Shown: positions 14,040 through 16,267 of the stretch, piece after piece
Position numbering within the stretch: position 1 is the first letter of the stretch
Layout of the letters: each line of letters starts with the position of its first letter
Assembly: GCA_900762945.1 (NCBI GenBank)
Contig: CAAFIN010000010.1
Location: 1 to 16,267 of the forward strand
Length of the DNA: 16,267 bases
Reading direction: 5' to 3'
From: Clostridia bacterium
GTDB taxonomy: Bacteria > Bacillota > Clostridia > Christensenellales > Pumilibacteraceae
Made by a program: the position numbers and the translations under genes
The notes under the pieces: model-generated
The model's input: the letters and a program-made list of their open reading frames with translations, nothing else
What the model was told of the DNA's origin: nothing
The model's database searches: none

Positions 14040-15394
14040 GTATTATCGCCGATCGTCGGCGATTTTCTTTTAGCGGAGTGCCGACGAACGATGAGAATGA
14101 CGACTAAAATCAAGCACATTACGATCTGCGCGGAGGGGAGCGCCGCCCACACGCCGTTTATGCCCGCGAACGAAAGTGAAAGCAGTGCGAGCGGAGTGAC
14201 GAGAAGCGACTCGGTGTAAGTGAGCGCATTGGCGATTTTAACCCCGCCTACCGAGTAGAAGTACGAGCAACCGAACCGCGCCGCTGCTTTGAACGGGTAC
14301 GAGATCGCGTAGATCCAGAATCCCGTGCGCATCATGGCTTCGGCTTCCGCAGACGTTGAGAAAACCTTTGGCATGAACGCGATCGCGAGCGGGGTGAGCG
14401 CTATGAACGCGACCGAACAAGCCGACAGAATAATCACGACTGTGCGCAACGAGCGCTTTTTGCCCGCTTCGTCGCGCGCGCCTTCGTAGTAACTCAGCAC
14501 CGGTTGAATACCGTCGCATACGCCCTGATAAACGTAATCGAAAGTGTAGGAAACGTAACTCATGACAGCGTACGCGCTGACCGCCGCCGTGCCGCCGCTC
14601 GCGAGCGCGAAAAAGTTGGTGAACAACAGCGCCGCGGACGGAGCGAAATTCACGCCGAACGGAGCGATCGAGTTTTTGAGAATTTCTTTTACGCCCGGGA
14701 AACGATCCGAAAACCGCGGTTTTGCGGAGGAAGTTTCGGAGAGCGTTTCGATCGTGTCGGCTATTTCGCGGTTTTTGTCTTTTTTGAGGAAAGTGACGAG
14801 CGACAGCGCCGCGACTATTGCCTGAGCCGCAACGCACGCGCCCGAAACGCCGTAAAGCCCGAATTTTTTCACGGTGAGCGCGTCGAACACTACGTGAGCG
14901 ATCAGCCCTACCGCCGAATAAATCAGCGCGGAAACGGTTTTGCCCTCGCCGCGGAGAAGCATGATAAGCCCTATGCCCACTACTTGAAAAGCCGCGCCAA
15001 GAGAGATGACGAGCGAGTAATTTTCGGCGTATCGGAAAACTTCGCCCGTCGCGCCGAGGAACTTCAGCACGGGGATATATAGCGCCGAACACAGCGCCGT
15101 GGTGAGTATTCCCGCTGCGAAAAGCAGTAACAGCGCGGTGAATTTTTTGCGTTCCGCGACTTCCGTATCGCCCTTGCCGCGAGTGCCGTTTACGGCTATC
15201 GAGCCGCCTATGCCAAGTCCCGCGCCCACGCTCGTGATAAAAGCTACGATCGGCCAGGCGATATTGACCGCCGCCAGTCCGCCGTCGCCCAGCGCGTTAC
15301 CGATAAACAACCCGTCTACGTTCGAGTACGAGCCTATCATCACGGCGGAAAGCGTCGCCGGCAATATGTATTTTAAAAGGTTGAATTTTTTCAT
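14036..15394 (-). CDS. MATE family efflux transporter
   Basis: 452 residues with about twelve hydrophobic helices in two similar halves, the layout of MATE exporters that use Na+ or H+ gradients to expel cationic drugs or metabolites across the cell membrane. Family marks are SYSNVDGLFIGNALGDGGLAAVN (about residues 22-44, first half, in pieces) and LRGEGKT-type loops after helix 4 (residues 148-153). A charged cytoplasmic linker joins the halves (about residues 203-240: KKDKNREIADTIETLSE and onward). The second half holds SAYAVMSYVSYTFDYVYQGV. The length is normal for the family (MepA-like). There is no clear Shine-Dalgarno sequence; it starts 37 bases after the HAD stop, so it is probably co-transcribed with it. 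The final ~10 residues are hydrophilic and are encoded by a terminator of the opposite strand, suggesting a C-terminal run-on. The substrate cannot be told. Confidence 0.88.
   Translation of the reverse strand: MKKFNLLKYILPATLSAVMIGSYSNVDGLFIGNALGDGGLAAVNIAWPIVAFITSVGAGLGIGGSIAVNGTRGKGDTEVAERKKFTALLLLFAAGILTTALCSALYIPVLKFLGATGEVFRYAENYSLVISLGAAFQVVGIGLIMLLRGEGKTVSALIYSAVGLIAHVVFDALTVKKFGLYGVSGACVAAQAIVAALSLVTFLKKDKNREIADTIETLSETSSAKPRFSDRFPGVKEILKNSIAPFGVNFAPSAALLFTNFFALASGGTAAVSAYAVMSYVSYTFDYVYQGVCDGIQPVLSYYEGARDEAGKKRSLRTVVIILSACSVAFIALTPLAIAFMPKVFSTSAEAEAMMRTGFWIYAISYPFKAAARFGCSYFYSVGGVKIANALTYTESLLVTPLALLSLSFAGINGVWAALPSAQIVMCLILVVILIVRRHSAKRKSPTIGDNT
14045..14072 (+). terminator. Rho-independent terminator lying inside the MATE gene 3' end
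   Basis: A perfect 8-bp stem ATCGCCGA / TCGGCGAT (14045-14052 with 14056-14063) with a TCG loop is followed by TTTCTTTT on the + strand. On the minus strand the stem encodes part of the MATE C-terminal SPTIGDN and is not followed by a T-run, so it acts only for the + strand MFS remnant. Confidence 0.75.
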
Positions 15395-15431
15395 TTGAAA
15401 GTTGCGGTTATCAGGCGGGGCGCTCCGATTT

Positions 15432-16145
15432 TTACGCTTCGTTAAGAATGTGCAGGGTGGCGGCTTTTACGTCGTCCGCGGCGTAATCTGCCGCCGCCCG
15501 CGCCCGCTCGTCGCCGCCCACGGAAACGAAGTTTATTTTTGCGTTCGCCGCGAACCTCGCGTCCGTCATAGTGTCGCCGACCATATAAATTTCGCTTGCC
15601 GCCGCGCCGAGTTTTTGCATAATGCCGCTTGCGACCGCGGGGTCGGGTTTCGCGGGAGTAGCGCCGTCATCGCAGTAAACGCCGTCGAACAGGTCGGCGA
15701 TATTCAGCGCGTTCAGACATTTCGCCGTTATTTCGGGATTGTCCGTCGTGACCACGAACAGTGCGGCTCGGCTACGCGCGGTTTCCAGCATTTCGCGCAA
15801 GTTCTCGCACGCGGCTTCGATTTTTCCATAGCCCAGATTATGCCGGATCGCGGCTTCTACGTCGCGCCTCGTCATCGTTCGCGTTATCCCGCGGCCAGAA
15901 AGAAGTCCGTTGAATAGTTTCGCGATTTCCGCGTAAGTCCCCGAGGAAATCTTGCCCTTGGTATCGGCGGCTTCTCCGTGAATTCCCACGGCGGTTTCCG
16001 CTTCCGCGACGAGATCGGCAAGTTTTCCGGGGACGGCTTCCGAGACGGCGAAAAGTTCGCGTATCGCCGCTTTCGTGACCGGCACCCAGAACGGGTCGAA
16101 CTTAATTAGAGTGCCGTCTTTGTCGTAAATTATCGCTTTAAGCAT
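15432..16145 (-). CDS. HAD-superfamily phosphatase (phosphoglycolate-phosphatase-like)
   Basis: 237 residues from the ATG at 16143-16145, fixed by GGAGG (complement of 16152-16156) six bases upstream. An in-frame ATG at 16181 would add a 12-residue basic extension and is disfavoured. All HAD motifs are present: motif I D8-K-D10-G-T, with nucleophile D8 and acid/base D10; motif II T133-T134-D-N; motif III Lys166 in ATPAKPDP; motif IV G190-D191-TMT-D195, which binds Mg2+. The helical cap lies between motifs I and II (about residues 17-125), the subfamily I type seen in Gph-like phosphatases. It should hydrolyse a small phosphorylated metabolite in the cytosol; the substrate is unknown. It is first in a two-gene minus-strand unit with the MATE gene, 37 bases apart, and its own promoter lies about 45 bases upstream. 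Confidence 0.88.
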   Translation of the reverse strand: MLKAIIYDKDGTLIKFDPFWVPVTKAAIRELFAVSEAVPGKLADLVAEAETAVGIHGEAADTKGKISSGTYAEIAKLFNGLLSGRGITRTMTRRDVEAAIRHNLGYGKIEAACENLREMLETARSRAALFVVTTDNPEITAKCLNALNIADLFDGVYCDDGATPAKPDPAVASGIMQKLGAAASEIYMVGDTMTDARFAANAKINFVSVGGDERARAAADYAADDVKAATLHILNEA

Positions 16146-16159
16146 GTTTTTCCTCCGAA

Positions 16160-16180
16160 TGCGCAAACGGTTTTGGCGCA
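16160..16180 (-). promoter_or_regulatory. Dyad in the HAD-MATE leader, candidate LacI/PurR-type operator
   Basis: TGCGC (16160-16164) and GCGCA (16176-16180) frame AAACGG-TTTT, giving an imperfect dyad with a CAAAC / GTTTTG core, of the kind bound by LacI-family repressors. It lies between the -10 box and the ribosome binding site, where a bound repressor would block transcription. No regulator gene is visible in the window. Confidence 0.3.
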
Positions 16181-16189
16181 CATAAAATC

Positions 16190-16219
16190 ATTATACAATC
16201 GCCGCGGTTATTTGCGCAA
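16190..16219 (-). promoter_or_regulatory. Promoter for the HAD-MATE operon
   Basis: On the minus strand TATAAT (complement of 16190-16195) stands about 45 bases before the HAD start. The -35 region 18 bases upstream reads TTGCGC (complement of 16214-16219), which keeps only the TTG core, so activity may be weak or depend on a regulator. Confidence 0.5.
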
Positions 16220-16221
16220 TT

Positions 16222-16238
16222 CAAAACGAGTCGTTTCG
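16222..16238. promoter_or_regulatory. Palindrome upstream of the HAD-MATE promoter
   Basis: AAACGA (16224-16229), a central G, and TCGTTT (16231-16236) form a perfect 13-base dyad, with an outer C/G pair at 16222/16238. It sits just upstream of the -35 region, where activators or repressors commonly bind. The remaining bases to the window end show no gene. Confidence 0.3.
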
Positions 16239-16267
16239 TAGCGATAAACAAACATTTTACCGCGACT

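Noticed and set aside
14238..15092. 284-codon minus-strand frame inside the MATE gene
   Set aside because: Arg-rich out-of-frame shadow of a clearly recognisable transporter.
1..16267. CRISPR array, tRNA, rRNA, insertion sequence or defence system
   Set aside because: No regularly spaced repeats, cloverleaf, transposase or known defence-gene motifs were seen on either strand.

Overview
The window reads as GC-rich, CG-dinucleotide-rich DNA of a Clostridia-like Bacillota. The pointers are strong GGAGG ribosome binding sites, a TTG start with a Gram-positive-style lipoprotein signal, AT-rich consensus promoters, a BspA-type leucine-rich-repeat lipoprotein, and an MFS/MATE/HAD gene set of a kind familiar from gut clostridia. 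A Christensenellales-type host is a guess. No rRNA, tRNA or other direct taxonomic marker is present.

Region 1 (1-11500, all + strand) is a compact late operon of a tailed phage, probably an integrated prophage. In order it holds the tail of an unidentified gene, a terminase-small-subunit-like protein, a Cys4 zinc-finger protein, the portal, a scaffold-like protein, the major capsid protein, a small head-region protein, a head-completion-like protein, a 474-residue P22 gp10-like beta-propeller protein, two large beta-rich virion proteins, two small proteins, a 311-residue coiled-coil protein (a candidate ejection or internal protein) and a three-helix membrane protein with an acidic tail. Most junctions are ATGA or TAATG overlaps or only a few bases. 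The order and the gp10-like length resemble the P22 morphogenesis module, which suggests a short-tailed (podovirus-like) virion; that is an inference. A strong hairpin terminator (about 11463-11499) closes the operon. No endolysin, integrase, repressor or tape-measure gene is visible here.

Region 2 (11500-13132) is a self-contained unit: a consensus promoter (TTGACA, 18 bp, TATAAT) with repeated sequence motifs around it, a TTG-started BspA-like leucine-rich-repeat lipoprotein, and its own terminator. It is either a phage-carried accessory gene (moron) or the first host gene beyond the prophage.

Region 3 (13200-16267) looks chromosomal. An extended -10 promoter precedes a decayed MFS transporter gene with an internal deletion, a broken frame and a missing C-terminal third. 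It converges on a minus-strand operon of a HAD phosphatase followed by a MATE efflux transporter. The + strand terminator that ends the MFS remnant lies inside the last codons of the MATE gene. The HAD-MATE promoter is flanked by two dyad-symmetric candidate operators.

Stretches without genes (4588-4736, 11432-11667, 13033-13252, 16146-16267) are all under 300 bases; their contents are listed as features.
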